Shown here: piece by piece, positions 24,298-34,000 of the stretch
Numbering within the stretch: position 1 is the first letter of the stretch
Layout of the letters: every line of letters begins with the position of its first letter
Assembly (NCBI RefSeq): GCF_000423625.1
Contig: NZ_AUII01000013.1
Coordinates: 49,401 to 113,400 of the forward strand
Length of the DNA: 64,000 bases
Reading direction: 5' to 3'
Source: Pseudonocardia asaccharolytica DSM 44247 = NBRC 16224
GTDB taxonomy: Bacteria; Actinomycetota; Actinomycetes; Mycobacteriales; Pseudonocardiaceae
Program-made: the position numbers and the translations under genes
Notes under the pieces: generated by a model
Seen by the model: the letters and a program-made list of their open reading frames with translations, nothing else
What the model was told of the DNA's origin: nothing
Database searches by the model: none

Positions 24298-25308
24298 ATG
24301 ACAAGCGTAGGGCACCGGACGGGCGAACGCCGGGCGATCGGCCTCGACATCGGAGGCACCAAGATCGCCGGCGCGGTCGTGCGAGAGGACGGGACGGTCA
24401 TCGCGGAACTCACCCGGCCGACACCGGAGCACTCCGACACGACGACGACGGGCAAGACCCTGCTGGGCATCACCGAGCGGTTGCACGCCGACCACCCCGA
24501 AGTGCTGGCCATCGGGGTCGGAGCGGCAGGCCTCGTCGAATGGCCGCACGGCCTGATCCGCTGGGCACCCAACAGCGCCTACCGCGACTGGCCGGTGCGC
24601 GTCGAACTCGAGGACGCCACCGGCCTGCCCACCGTGGTCGACAACGACGCCAACGTCGCCGCGCTCGCCGAGGCGCGGCTGGGTGCCTGCCGCCTCCGGG
24701 ACATGGTGCTGCTGACCGTCGGGACCGGGGTGGGTGGTGGTGTCCTGCTCGGCGGCCGGATCTACCGTGGGCCCACCGGCCGCGGCGCCGAGCTCGGCCA
24801 CATGGTCGTCGACCCGGACGGGCCGCGCTGCGGCTGCGGAAACCATGGCTGCCTGGAGGCCCTCGCCTCGGGAACCGCGCTGACCCGAATGGGCCGGGAC
24901 GCGGCCGCCGACGATCCGGACGGGCTCATCGCGACCCTGGCCCGCGACGAGCCCGGCGGGACCGTGACCGGCGAGACCGTCACGCGCGCGGCGCGGCAGG
25001 GCGACCCCACCGCGCAGGCGTTGTTCACCCGGCTGGGCCGCTGGCTGGGGGTGGGCATCGCCTCGCTGGCCAACATCTTCGAGCTGGAGGCCGTGGTCAT
25101 CGGCGGTGGGCTGGTCGAGACCGGCGACCTGCTGCTCGCCCCGGCCCGTGCCGCCGCCCGCGAGTTCGCCTACGCGCCCGGGGTGCGCGGGGTCGTGCCG
25201 ATCGGGCCGGCCACGTTCGGCGCCGAGGCCGGTGTGGTCGGCGCCGCGCTGCTGGGCCTGGAGCACGCCGCGTCGAGCAGGCCCGGACGGCACGCCGGCA
25301 CCCCGTAA
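24298..25308 (+). CDS. ROK family sugar kinase, glucokinase-like
   Basis: The 336-residue protein shows the phosphate motif LDIGGTKIAGAVV near residue 15, VVDNDANVAALAEARLG with the catalytic Asp near 115, TVGTGVGGGVLLGG, and the ROK zinc motif GHMVVDPDGPRCGCGNHGCL with E following (CxCGxxGCxE). These support an ATP-dependent glucokinase of the ROK type, entering glycolysis. It lies 69 bases from the divergent DoxX start; the ATG at 24298 is preferred since a GCGGGG run precedes it and upstream codons do not match the family. It ends 9 bases before the PhoD gene. Confidence 0.85.
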   Translation: MTSVGHRTGERRAIGLDIGGTKIAGAVVREDGTVIAELTRPTPEHSDTTTTGKTLLGITERLHADHPEVLAIGVGAAGLVEWPHGLIRWAPNSAYRDWPVRVELEDATGLPTVVDNDANVAALAEARLGACRLRDMVLLTVGTGVGGGVLLGGRIYRGPTGRGAELGHMVVDPDGPRCGCGNHGCLEALASGTALTRMGRDAAADDPDGLIATLARDEPGGTVTGETVTRAARQGDPTAQALFTRLGRWLGVGIASLANIFELEAVVIGGGLVETGDLLLAPARAAAREFAYAPGVRGVVPIGPATFGAEAGVVGAALLGLEHAASSRPGRHAGTP

Positions 25309-25317
25309 GGTGTCGCG

Positions 25318-26958
25318 ATGGTGTCCCTGCTGCTGGGCCCGGTGCTGCGGCACGTCGACGAGACCACCGCCGTGGTCTGGGTGCAGACCGACGCGGCGGC
25401 CCGCGTGGAGGTGCTGGGCTGCGCCGCCGACACCTTCGAGATCGCCGGTCACCACTTCGCGCTGGTCGTCGTCACCGGTCTGCTGCCCGACACCCGCACC
25501 CCGTACCAGGTGTACGTCGACGGCTCCCGGCTCTGGCCGCCGCCGGCGTCGCCGTTCCCCGGCAGCGTGATCCCGACCCGCGGGCCGGCCTCGGCGGGCC
25601 GGCACCGGATCGTGTTCGGTTCCTGCCGGTACGTGAAGATGTCCGACCCCGAGGACGCCGCCCGGTACGGTCTCGACGCCCTCGACGCCTACGCTGCCCG
25701 GATGGCCCGGCGCCCGGTCGCGGAGTGGCCCGACGCCCTGTTGCTGCTCGGCGACCAGGTCTACGCCGACGAGCTCACCCCGCAGACCCGCCGGCGTATC
25801 GCGGACCGCCGCGACATGCACCCGGAGTGGCCCCCCGACGAGATCGTCGACTTCGCCGAGTACGTCGGCCTGTATCGCGACTCCTGGGCCAACCCGGAGA
25901 TCCGCTGGATCATGTCGACGGTCCCGACCGCGATGATCTTCGACGACCACGACGTGCGCGACGACTGGAACACCTCGGCCCGCTGGCGGCAGGAGATGGC
26001 GCGCGTGCCCTGGTGGCGCCACCGGATCCGGGCGGCGCTGGCGTCCTACTGGGTGTACCAGCACCTGGGCAACCTGTCCCCCGGCGAGCTGGCCGCCGAC
26101 CCGGACTATCGCAAGATCACCGGACGCGGCGGGGACGTCTGGCCGGTGCTGGCCGGGCTCGGCGATCGTGCCGATGCCGAGGTCGACGGATCCAAGGGAG
26201 TCCGGTTCAGCTTCCGCTGGGACCTCGGCCGCAGCCGGCTCGTCATGATCGACTCGCGCAACGGCCGGATCCTCGAGGGCGGGCGCCGCATGCTCGGCGA
26301 CGGCGAGTTCGGCTGGGTGGAGGACCAGGCGCTGGCGCCCGGCGAGGTCGACCACCTGATCCTCGGCACCTCGGTGCCCTGGTTGCTGCCGCCCGCGATC
26401 AGCGACCTGGAGACCCTCAACGAGGCCGCGGCCGACCGCCCGGGGTGGCGCGGGCGGCTCGCCGAGCGGATCCGCCAGCGAGCCGACCTGGAGCACTGGC
26501 CCGCGTTCCGGACGTCCTTCGACCGACTCACCCGGCTCGTCGAGGACGTCTCGGCCGGCCGGGGCGGGGCGCCGCGACCGGCGACGGTCAGCGTACTGTC
26601 CGGTGACGTGCACCATAGCTACGCCGCCCGCGCGCACCTGGCCCACTCCGGGCACGCCGGGAACACCGCCGTCCACCAGCTCACCTGCTCGCCCGTGCAC
26701 AACCGCGTCCCGCGGGTGCTCGAGGCCGGCTTCCAGCTCGGCTGGGCACCGGCCACCACCCGGCTGACCCGCCGCATGGCCCGCCGTGCCGGCATCCCCG
26801 CACCCGGGGTGCGCTGGGAGCGGCGGGGCGGGCCGCTGTTCGGCAACACGATCGCGACCCTGCTCGTGGACGGTCGCCGCGCCGAGGTCCTGTTCGAGCA
26901 GCCGCACAGCGCGGCATCGCTGCACACGGTCGCCCGCCACGAGCTGAGCGCCGGATGA
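25318..26958 (+). CDS. PhoD-like alkaline phosphatase family protein
   Basis: The 546-residue protein starts with a fibronectin-like N-domain (LLGPVLRHVDETTAVVWVQT) and has the PhoD metallophosphatase motifs FGSCRYVKMS, LLLLGDQVYADEL, PTAMIFDDHDVRDDWN and VSVLSGDVHHSYAARA. Metal ligands are thus in place for phosphodiester or monoester hydrolysis. It lacks a Tat or Sec signal peptide, unlike classic secreted PhoD, so it is probably cytoplasmic. It probably forms one transcript with the ROK kinase and the acetyltransferase that overlaps its stop. Confidence 0.85.
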   Translation: MVSLLLGPVLRHVDETTAVVWVQTDAAARVEVLGCAADTFEIAGHHFALVVVTGLLPDTRTPYQVYVDGSRLWPPPASPFPGSVIPTRGPASAGRHRIVFGSCRYVKMSDPEDAARYGLDALDAYAARMARRPVAEWPDALLLLGDQVYADELTPQTRRRIADRRDMHPEWPPDEIVDFAEYVGLYRDSWANPEIRWIMSTVPTAMIFDDHDVRDDWNTSARWRQEMARVPWWRHRIRAALASYWVYQHLGNLSPGELAADPDYRKITGRGGDVWPVLAGLGDRADAEVDGSKGVRFSFRWDLGRSRLVMIDSRNGRILEGGRRMLGDGEFGWVEDQALAPGEVDHLILGTSVPWLLPPAISDLETLNEAAADRPGWRGRLAERIRQRADLEHWPAFRTSFDRLTRLVEDVSAGRGGAPRPATVSVLSGDVHHSYAARAHLAHSGHAGNTAVHQLTCSPVHNRVPRVLEAGFQLGWAPATTRLTRRMARRAGIPAPGVRWERRGGPLFGNTIATLLVDGRRAEVLFEQPHSAASLHTVARHELSAG

Positions 26959-27524
26959 CCGGCGGCCACTCCCCCGGCGCGCCCGCGCCGCTGCGCGGTA
27001 CGGAGCCAACGGTGACCACGGGCAGCGACGCGCTGGCCGGCCAGACCGTTGTGCTGCGCCCGACCGGCCCGCAGCACGTCGCCGCGTTCATCGAGATCCT
27101 GCACCACCCCGAAGTCGCCCGCTGGTGGGGCGGCTACGACCTCGAACGGGTCCGCCGCGAACTGCTCGGTCCGCACGGCTACGCCGTCGAGTTGGCCGGT
27201 GAGGTCATCGGGCTGGTGATCTTCTACGAGGAGAACGACCCCGACTACCGGCACGCCGGCCTCGACATCGCGCTGCATCCGGACGCACACGGCCAGGGCC
27301 TCGGTACCGACGCGATGCGCACCCTGATCCGATACCTGTTCAACCGCCGCGGCCATCACCGCATCGTCATCGACCCCGCGGCGCACAACGAACGCGCCAT
27401 TCGCAGTTATCGGCGGGTGGGATTCGAGCCCGTCGGGGTGATGCGCCGCTACGAGCGCGGCACGGACGGCAGCTGGCACGACGCCTTGCTGATGGATCTG
27501 CTGCGCGAGGAGTTCATCGGGTAG
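26955..27524 (+). CDS. GNAT acetyltransferase, aminoglycoside 6'-N-acetyltransferase-like
   Basis: ATG overlaps the PhoD stop. The 189 residues form one GNAT domain: VVLRPTGPQHVAAFIEILHH, PEVARWWGGYD, the acetyl-CoA loop HPDAHGQGLGTDAMRTLIRY, and NERAIRSYRRVGFEPVGVMR. The W-W-x-x-Y motif and overall spacing resemble AAC(6') enzymes, but many uncharacterised acetyltransferases share it. Activity on aminoglycosides is possible, not shown. The last 11 bases overlap the convergent TetR gene. Confidence 0.8.
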   Translation: MTGGHSPGAPAPLRGTEPTVTTGSDALAGQTVVLRPTGPQHVAAFIEILHHPEVARWWGGYDLERVRRELLGPHGYAVELAGEVIGLVIFYEENDPDYRHAGLDIALHPDAHGQGLGTDAMRTLIRYLFNRRGHHRIVIDPAAHNERAIRSYRRVGFEPVGVMRRYERGTDGSWHDALLMDLLREEFIG

Positions 27525-28242
27525 TACGCGCCCGATCGGCCTGGGCCACAAGCCCCTCGACCAGCAGGTTCAGCCCGAAGACGAAGCGCTCCTCGCCGCT
27601 GCCCTGCAGCATCAGCGGCGCCAGCGCGGCCATCGTGGGGAACCGGTCGGCCGGCAGCTCGCTCAGGTACCGGCCGACCTGCTCGAAGTAGGCCCGCGGG
27701 TCGCGACCCGCGCGCTGCCGGTCGACGTGCACAGCGCCCTCGACCGCGTTCGCGGCGACGAAGAGGCCGACGACGTCGACCGCCCAGGCGACGGTCTGGT
27801 CGGGCACCCCGCCCAGCCGCAGCAGCGCCATCGTCGCCTCGGAGACGCGCAGCGCGTTCGGGCCCAGCGGCACCGTCCCGAGCGCGACCCTGGCGATGTC
27901 GCCGTGCCGGGCCAGCGCGGCGTGCGAGTCCTTCCACAGCTGCGTGACCTGCTCCTGCCAGCGCCGCGGGTCTGGTTCGGGGACGGGGACCTCGCCCACG
28001 ACCTCGTCGAAGACGAGCTCGAGCAGCTCGTCCTTGTTGGCGATGTGGGCGTACAGCGATGCGGCACCGGTCCCCAGTTCGGTGGCCACCCGACGCATGC
28101 TCACCGCGTCGATGCCCTCGGCGCGCAGCACTTGCAGCGCCACCTCGACGATCACCTCGCGGCTCAGTTGACGGCGGGCGGGCACGGCCTTCCGCGGGGT
28201 CCGCCACGGGGGCTCGGGAACAGCATCGGGCGCCGCGGTCAT
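27514..28242 (-). CDS. TetR family repressor of the adjacent MFS pump
   Basis: The N-terminal helix-turn-helix (LSREVIVEVALQVLRAEGID, VSMRRVATELGTGAASLYAH, IANKDELLELVFDE) is followed by a TetR_C-type ligand domain with GPNALRVSEATMALLRLGGV. The gene is divergent to an MFS transporter with three palindromes in the 79-base spacer, the standard arrangement of a ligand-released repressor controlling itself and its pump. The length (242 residues) fits the TetR_C class that includes tetracycline-type repressors. Confidence 0.88.
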   Translation of the reverse strand: MTAAPDAVPEPPWRTPRKAVPARRQLSREVIVEVALQVLRAEGIDAVSMRRVATELGTGAASLYAHIANKDELLELVFDEVVGEVPVPEPDPRRWQEQVTQLWKDSHAALARHGDIARVALGTVPLGPNALRVSEATMALLRLGGVPDQTVAWAVDVVGLFVAANAVEGAVHVDRQRAGRDPRAYFEQVGRYLSELPADRFPTMAALAPLMLQGSGEERFVFGLNLLVEGLVAQADRARTTR

Positions 28243-28255
28243 ACCGGGACCCTAC

Positions 28256-28310
28256 TTGACACGAACGCCGTTCGTTACTAAAACGCTGTTCGTCAACGAA
28301 CACCGTTCGA
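28256..28310. promoter_or_regulatory. MFS promoter with tandem TetR operators
   Basis: TTGACA at 28256-28261 is a consensus -35; a -10-like TAAAAC follows after 17 bases (28279-28284). Three GAAC/GTTC palindromes cover the promoter: ACGAAC-GCC-GTTCGT (28261-28275), GTTCGT-CA-ACGAAC (28288-28301) and, sharing its right arm, ACGAAC-ACC-GTTCGA (28296-28310). Binding of the divergent TetR protein would block both promoters. Confidence 0.75.
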
Positions 28311-28321
28311 GCGAGGTCTCC

Positions 28322-29767
28322 ATGTCCGACCTGCACACCCCCGCGCCCGCCGACCCCGCCCTCGACGCGCCGCCCTTTCGCTGGCGCTGGCTGGCGCTCG
28401 TCGCCGTCCTCACCGCCGAGATCATGGATCTGCTCGATGCCACGGTCGTCGCCGTTGCCGCGCCGTCGATCGAGAACGAGATCGGCGGCGGATCGACCAT
28501 GATCCAGTGGATCGCCGCGGGTTACACGCTCGCCTACGCCGTCGGCCTGGTCACCGGCGGCAGGCTCGGCGACCGCTACGGCCGGCGCCGGGTCTTCCTC
28601 ATCGGCCTTGTCGGTTTCGTCGCGACGTCGGCGCTGTGCGGGCTCGCCGTCTCCCCCGCGATGCTCGTGACCTGCCGGATCCTGCAGGGCCTCACCGGCG
28701 CCGTGCTCATCCCGCAGGGCTTCGGCATCGTCAAGGCGACCTTCCCGCCCCGGGAACTCGGTGCCGCGTTCGGCTCGTTCGGTCCCGCGATGGGGCTCGC
28801 CGCGGTCGGTGGACCCATCCTGGCCGGGGCGCTCATCGGCTGGGACGTCGGTGGCGCGGGCTGGCGGACCGTCTTCCTGATCAACGTGCCGATCGGGCTC
28901 GCCTGCCTGGCGCTGGCGTGGCGCGTGCTGCCCGAGTCGCGATCGGAAACCGCGCTTCGACTCGACCCGGTGGGCATGCTGCTGGTCAGCGCCGGTCTGC
29001 TGCTGGTCATCTTCCCGCTCGTGCAGGGTCGCGAACTCGGCTGGCCGTGGTGGACGTTCGCGCTGCTCGCCGCGGCGGTTCCGGTACTCGCACTGTTCGG
29101 CAGGCACCAGATCCGGCGCGTCCGGGCCGGCCGCTCGCCGCTGGTCGAACCCGCGCTGCTGCACAACCCGGCGTTCCGCGGCGGCCTCGTGGTCGGGCTG
29201 GTCTTCTTCGCCGGAATGACCGGCCTGACCCTGACCATCGGGCTCTACCTGCAGATCGGGTTGGGCTACTCCCCGCTACGGGCCGGACTGGCCCTCGCCC
29301 CATGGGCGTTCGGCGTGGCCGCCGGGGCGGCCCTGTCCGGCGCCGTGCTCGCCAACCGCTTCGGGCGCGCCGTGATCCAGGCCGGCGCGGTCGTCATGGC
29401 GGTGGGCATGGTCGGGGTGATCGCCACCCTCGACCTCGCCGACGGGCCGGTCACCGGCTGGCAACTGGCGCCGGCGCTGGTCGTGTGCGGACTCGGCATG
29501 GGGCTGCTCATCGCGCCGTTCTTCGACATCGTGCTCGCCGGCGTGACCCTGCCGATGGTCGGCTCCGCCTCGGGGGTGCTCAATGCGAACCAGCAGCTGG
29601 GCGCTTCGGCGGGGGTCGCCGTGCTCGGGACGGTGTTCTTCCAGGTGGCCGCGTCCGGGGACTTCACGGGCGGGATGCGCGCGGTGCTGTGGAGCGCCGC
29701 GGGGGCCGTGCTCGCCGCCGGTGCGCTCGCCGTCCTGCTGCCCCGCCGCGCCCGGCCCGAGACCTGA
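28322..29767 (+). CDS. MFS drug efflux transporter, DHA2 (EmrB/QacA) type
   Basis: The 481-residue protein has 14 predicted helices and the DHA2 signatures LLDATVVAVAAPSIENEIGG (motif D1), GRLGDRYGRRRVFLIG (motif A) and RILQGLTGAVLIPQGFGIVK (motif C region). It should export a hydrophobic or cationic compound using the proton gradient. GAGG lies about 9 bases upstream of the ATG. Divergent TetR and operators indicate substrate-induced expression. Confidence 0.88.
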   Translation: MSDLHTPAPADPALDAPPFRWRWLALVAVLTAEIMDLLDATVVAVAAPSIENEIGGGSTMIQWIAAGYTLAYAVGLVTGGRLGDRYGRRRVFLIGLVGFVATSALCGLAVSPAMLVTCRILQGLTGAVLIPQGFGIVKATFPPRELGAAFGSFGPAMGLAAVGGPILAGALIGWDVGGAGWRTVFLINVPIGLACLALAWRVLPESRSETALRLDPVGMLLVSAGLLLVIFPLVQGRELGWPWWTFALLAAAVPVLALFGRHQIRRVRAGRSPLVEPALLHNPAFRGGLVVGLVFFAGMTGLTLTIGLYLQIGLGYSPLRAGLALAPWAFGVAAGAALSGAVLANRFGRAVIQAGAVVMAVGMVGVIATLDLADGPVTGWQLAPALVVCGLGMGLLIAPFFDIVLAGVTLPMVGSASGVLNANQQLGASAGVAVLGTVFFQVAASGDFTGGMRAVLWSAAGAVLAAGALAVLLPRRARPET

Positions 29768-29793
29768 GCACCCCGGACACTCGCGGGTGGGCG

Positions 29794-30561
29794 TCAGAAC
29801 GAGGTGTGAGCGAGGAAATGCATCAGGACCTCGCGGTCGCCGAGGACCTCCACCTGGGGGGACTCCGCCGGGATCCGCCGCAGCAGGGTGAGGAAGAGGT
29901 CGCTCGCCGCACCGCGGACCGCCACGGTGCCCTTGGCATGCCCGTGCTCCCAGGCGATCAGCTCGTCGGCGGGCCGCACCATCCACTCGCCGGCCGCGCC
30001 GAGGCCCTCATCGGTGGCGTGCAGATGCATCGTGGCGCCGGGGGGCAACGGCGCCCCGTCGGCGCCGGGGCGCGGCACCGTGAGCAGGCTCAGCCACTCC
30101 GACACGGCGTCGGCGCCGAGTCCGGGCGCCAGGTCGTAGCGGGCACCGAGGGCGAGCGCGGCGTCGGCGCGATGCGCGATGACCTCGTGCAACCGGCGCC
30201 GGATCCACCACTCGGCCGGCCGTGGCCCGGTGAAGGTCCAGACCGGGGCGTCCGCCCCGACCTCGTCGACGGCGGCGAGCAGCTCCGCCGCCCCGGTTCG
30301 CAGCCAGGTCGCGGCGCCCTCCGGATCGGCGGGTGGTTTCCCGTCGGCGACGGTGCGCGGATCGACCGGCTCGGTCGCCCCGGTCCGCACGATCGTCGCC
30401 GACCAGCGCTCACCGCGGCCGACGTGCGTGATCAGGTTCCGGATCGTCCATCCCGGACAGGTCGGGACCGGCGCCTCCGGGTCGGCGTCGCGGGTCAGCT
30501 CCGCGAACAGGGCGGTCTGCTCGATGAACGCGGCGCGATGGTCGAGGTCCAGATCGGTCAC
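29794..30561 (-). CDS. Maleylpyruvate isomerase family mycothiol-dependent enzyme
   Basis: The 255-residue protein has the DinB-like mycothiol-dependent MPI N-domain (RAAFIEQTALFAELTRDADP, VPTCPGWTIRNLITHVGRGE with metal-binding His, RRLHEVIAHRADAALALG) and an MDMPI C-terminal domain (TMHLHATDEGLGAAGEWMVR). The His/Glu/His triad of the MPI fold is visible. Members use mycothiol as cofactor for isomerisation or transfer; the substrate here is not known. GTG at 30561. Confidence 0.8.
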   Translation of the reverse strand: MTDLDLDHRAAFIEQTALFAELTRDADPEAPVPTCPGWTIRNLITHVGRGERWSATIVRTGATEPVDPRTVADGKPPADPEGAATWLRTGAAELLAAVDEVGADAPVWTFTGPRPAEWWIRRRLHEVIAHRADAALALGARYDLAPGLGADAVSEWLSLLTVPRPGADGAPLPPGATMHLHATDEGLGAAGEWMVRPADELIAWEHGHAKGTVAVRGAASDLFLTLLRRIPAESPQVEVLGDREVLMHFLAHTSF

Positions 30562-30612
30562 ACCTCGACGTTACCGACGCATTGCCGGGGAGGAAACCGG
30601 GTACGAGCAGCC

Positions 30613-30876
30613 ATGGTGTCCGAGCGTGCTGGCTGGTCGTTGCGCGGCCCCCTGCGGGCCCTGGTGTGGTGGCCGCTGGTCGCCTTCGTGCTGCTCGCCG
30701 TCCACCCGGCGGCCGGGCCGGTCGTCGTCGCGGGAGCCGGCGGCGCACTCGCCGTGCTCGGGGCGCTCGCCTCGAGTGTCTCGCGCCGGCCGGCGGCGCG
30801 CCGGGCGACCGCGGAACCGGATCCGGTCTCGCCGTCTGCCACCGATGCCGCACCCGGCGAGAACCGCGACGCCTGA
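30613..30876 (+). CDS. Small membrane protein
   Basis: The 87-residue product has two hydrophobic segments, LVWWPLVAFVLLAVHPAAG and VVVAGAGGALAVLGALASSV, then a charged disordered tail ([20 protein letters not shown]). No ribosome site is strong; ATG 30613 is the first in-frame start in this divergent spacer. Function is unknown and the gene could be spurious, though codon bias fits coding. Confidence 0.4.
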   Translation: MVSERAGWSLRGPLRALVWWPLVAFVLLAVHPAAGPVVVAGAGGALAVLGALASSVSRRPAARRATAEPDPVSPSATDAAPGENRDA

Positions 30877-30962
30877 TCGCCCGCACGTACCTGGTCGCCG
30901 ACCGGGCGGAGTGACGCCGATCGCCTCTATCCGGACAAAGCTTGTACGTCCGATACTAGGAT

Positions 30963-30980
30963 GCCAAACTAAATTTTGGC
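30963..30980 (+). promoter_or_regulatory. Small palindrome in the icmF leader
   Basis: GCCAAA (30963-30968) and TTTGGC (30975-30980) form an inverted repeat in an unusually AT-rich patch (about 30935-30980) upstream of icmF. It lies about 23 bases before the AGGAGG ribosome site (31002-31007). It is a candidate operator, for instance for a TetR-type acyl-CoA-responsive repressor. No cobalamin riboswitch is visible here. Confidence 0.4.
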
Positions 30981-31013
30981 CGCCATCGCCCCTGTTCCTG
31001 CCAGGAGGAACCC

Positions 31014-34000
31014 ATGACAGCGTCGTCCGCGCTGCACGTACCCGCCCACCCGGTTCGGTTCGTCACCGCCGCGAGCCTGTTCGACGGCCATGACGCCGCG
31101 ATCAACATCATGCGCCGCATCCTCCAGCGGCAAGGTGCCGAGGTGATCCACCTCGGGCACAACCGCTCGGTCGACGAGGTCGTCGCCGCCGCCATCCAGG
31201 AGGACGTGCAGGGCGTCGCGATCAGCTCCTACCAGGGCGGGCACGTCGAGTACTTCAGCTACCTGGTCGAGCTGCTGCGCGAACGGGGCGCCGGACACGT
31301 ACGGGTCTACGGCGGCGGCGGCGGCGTGATCGTGCCGGCCGAGATCGAGCTGCTGCGCTCCCGCGGGGTGTCGCGCATCTTCTCTCCCGAGGACGGGCAG
31401 CGCCTCGGCCTGCCGGGCATGATCAACCTCATGATCCGGGAATGCGACGTCGACCTGGCGGCCGCTCCCCCCGCCTCCTACGACGGCCTGTTCACCGGCG
31501 AGCACCGCACGCTGGCCCGCGCCCTCACCCTGGCCGAGGCGGGCAGGCTTCCGGACGAGGTCCGCGACCGCATCGCGAGGACCGCCCAACAGCGCCCGGT
31601 GCCCGTCCTCGGCATCACCGGAACAGGCGGTTCGGGCAAGTCGAGCCTCACCGACGAGCTGGTCCGCCGGTTCCGGCTCGACCAGGAGGACAAGCTCCGC
31701 ATCGCGGTCCTCGCCGTCGACCCGACCCGCCGGCGCGGCGGCGGAGCGCTGCTCGGCGACCGGATCCGGATGAATTCGCTCACCGGGGAGCAGGTCTTCT
31801 TCCGGTCGATGGGCACCCGCGGTGTCGACGGGCACCTGCCCGAGTTCCTCGCCGACGCGATCGCGGTGCTCAAGGCCGCCGGGTTCGACCTGGTCATCGT
31901 CGAAACCCCGGGCATCGGCCAGGGCGACGCCGGCATCGTCCCCTTCGTCGACCGCTCGATGTACGTGATGACACCGGAGTTCGGTGCCGCGTCGCAGCTC
32001 GAGAAGATCGACATGCTCGACTTCGCCGACGTCGTGACGATCAACAAGTTCGAGCGCCGCGGCGCCGAGGACGCCCGCCGCGACGTCGCCCGCCAGCTTG
32101 TCCGCAACCGGGACGCGTTCGGCACGGCCTGGGAGGACATGCCGGTCTTCGGCACCAGCGCCGCCACCTTCAACGACGACGGCGTCACCGCGCTCTACCA
32201 GCACCTCGCCGGGTTGCTCGCCGACAACGGGATGCCCATCGGCGAGGGCAGGCTGCCGAAGCCCGAGAGCAAGACCTCCAGTGACTACGCCGCGGTGATC
32301 CCGCCGCAGAAGGTGCGCTACCTCGCCGACGTGGCCGAGACCGTGCGCGGATATCACGCCGACACGGTCGAGCAGGTGGAGGCGGCGCGGCGGCGCCAGC
32401 ACCTGCGCACGGCGGCCGCGGCCCTCACCGAGGCCCGCGGCGACGCGGGCGGGCTGGCCGAGGTGCTCGAGCAGGCCGAGAAGGCGCTCGACCCGGCCGC
32501 CGCCGACCTGCTCGACGAATGGCCGCAGGTCGTCGAGGACTACTCCGGCGACGAGCTGGTCGTGAAGGTCCGCGACAAGGAGCTGCGCACCGCGCTCACC
32601 CGCGAGACCCTGTCGGGCAACAAGGTGCCGAGGGTGTCGTTGCCGCGCTACACCGAGGACGCGGAGCTGCTGCGCTTCCTGCGCAACGAGAACCTGCCCG
32701 GCAAGTTCCCGTTCACGGCCGGCGTCTTTCCGTTCAAGCGCGATGGCGAGGACCCGGCCCGGATGTTCGCCGGCGAGGGCGACCCGTTCCGCACCAACCG
32801 CCGCTTCCACCTGCTGTCCGAGCACTCCGAGGCGAAGCGGCTGTCCACCGCGTTCGACTCGGTGACCCTCTACGGGCGCGACCCGGGCACCCGCCCCGAC
32901 GTCTACGGCAAGGTCGGCACCTCGGGCGTCTCGATCGCCACGCTCGACGACATGAAGATGCTCTACTCGGGCTTCGACCTGTGCGCACCGAGCACCTCGG
33001 TGTCGATGACCATCAACGGCCCGGCCCCGACGATCCTCGCGTTCTTCCTCAACACCGCGATCGACCAGCAGATCGACAAGTTCCGTGAGGCCCACGGCCG
33101 GGAGCCCTCGGCCGACGAGCACACGGAGCTGACCGCGTTCGCGCTGCAGAACGTCCGCGGCACGGTGCAGGCCGACATCCTCAAGGAGGACCAGGGCCAG
33201 AACACCTGCATCTTCTCCACCGAGTTCTCGCTGCGGATGATGGCCGACATCCAGGAGTGGTTCATCCAGAACAGGGTGCGCAACTTCTACTCGGTGTCGA
33301 TCTCCGGCTACCACATCGCGGAGGCCGGGGCCAACCCGATCAGCCAGCTGGCGTTCACCCTGGCCAACGGGTTCACCTTCGTCGAGTCCTACCTCGCCCG
33401 GGGGATGAACATCGACGACTTCGCCCCGAACCTGTCGTTCTTCTTCTCCAACGGCATGGACGCGGAGTACTCGGTGATCGGCCGGGTGGCGCGGCGGATC
33501 TGGGCGGTCGCGATGCGGGACCGCTACGGCGCGAACGAGCGGTCGCAGAAGCTGAAGTACCACGTGCAGACCTCGGGCCGGTCACTGCACGCGCAGGAGA
33601 TGAACTTCAACGACATCCGCACCACCCTGCAGGCGCTCTGCGCGCTCTACGACAACGCGAACTCGTTGCACACCAACGCCTACGACGAGGCGATCACTAC
33701 CCCGACCGAGTCGTCAGTCCGCCGGGCGATGGCCATCCAGCTGATCATCAACCGGGAGTGGGGCCTCGCGATGAACGAGAACCCACTGCAGGGGTCGTTC
33801 ATCATCGACGAGCTGACCGACCTCGTCGAGGAGGCCGTGCTCGCCGAGTTCGACGCGATCGCCGCGCGCGGCGGCGTGCTGGGCGCCATGGAGACCGGCT
33901 ACCAGCGCGGGAAGATCCAGGACGAGTCGATGCTCTACGAGCACCGCAAGCACGAGGGCACGCTGCCGATCATCGGGGTGAACACCTTCATCAGGCCGGA

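Noticed and set aside
23293..27009. A 1,238-codon open frame on the minus strand across the DoxX, ROK and PhoD genes
   Set aside because: Only its last 311 codons (DoxX) look like protein; the rest is the antisense of well-supported ROK and PhoD genes and is open because of extreme GC bias.
30877..31013. Cobalamin riboswitch before icmF
   Set aside because: The leader is only about 140 bases and shows no B12-box or pseudoknot-like conserved segment; only a small palindrome is present.
30969..33563. An 864-codon minus-strand open frame opposite icmF
   Set aside because: The composition is Arg/Val/Gly/Asp-rich without domains, and icmF on the other strand has complete motifs throughout.
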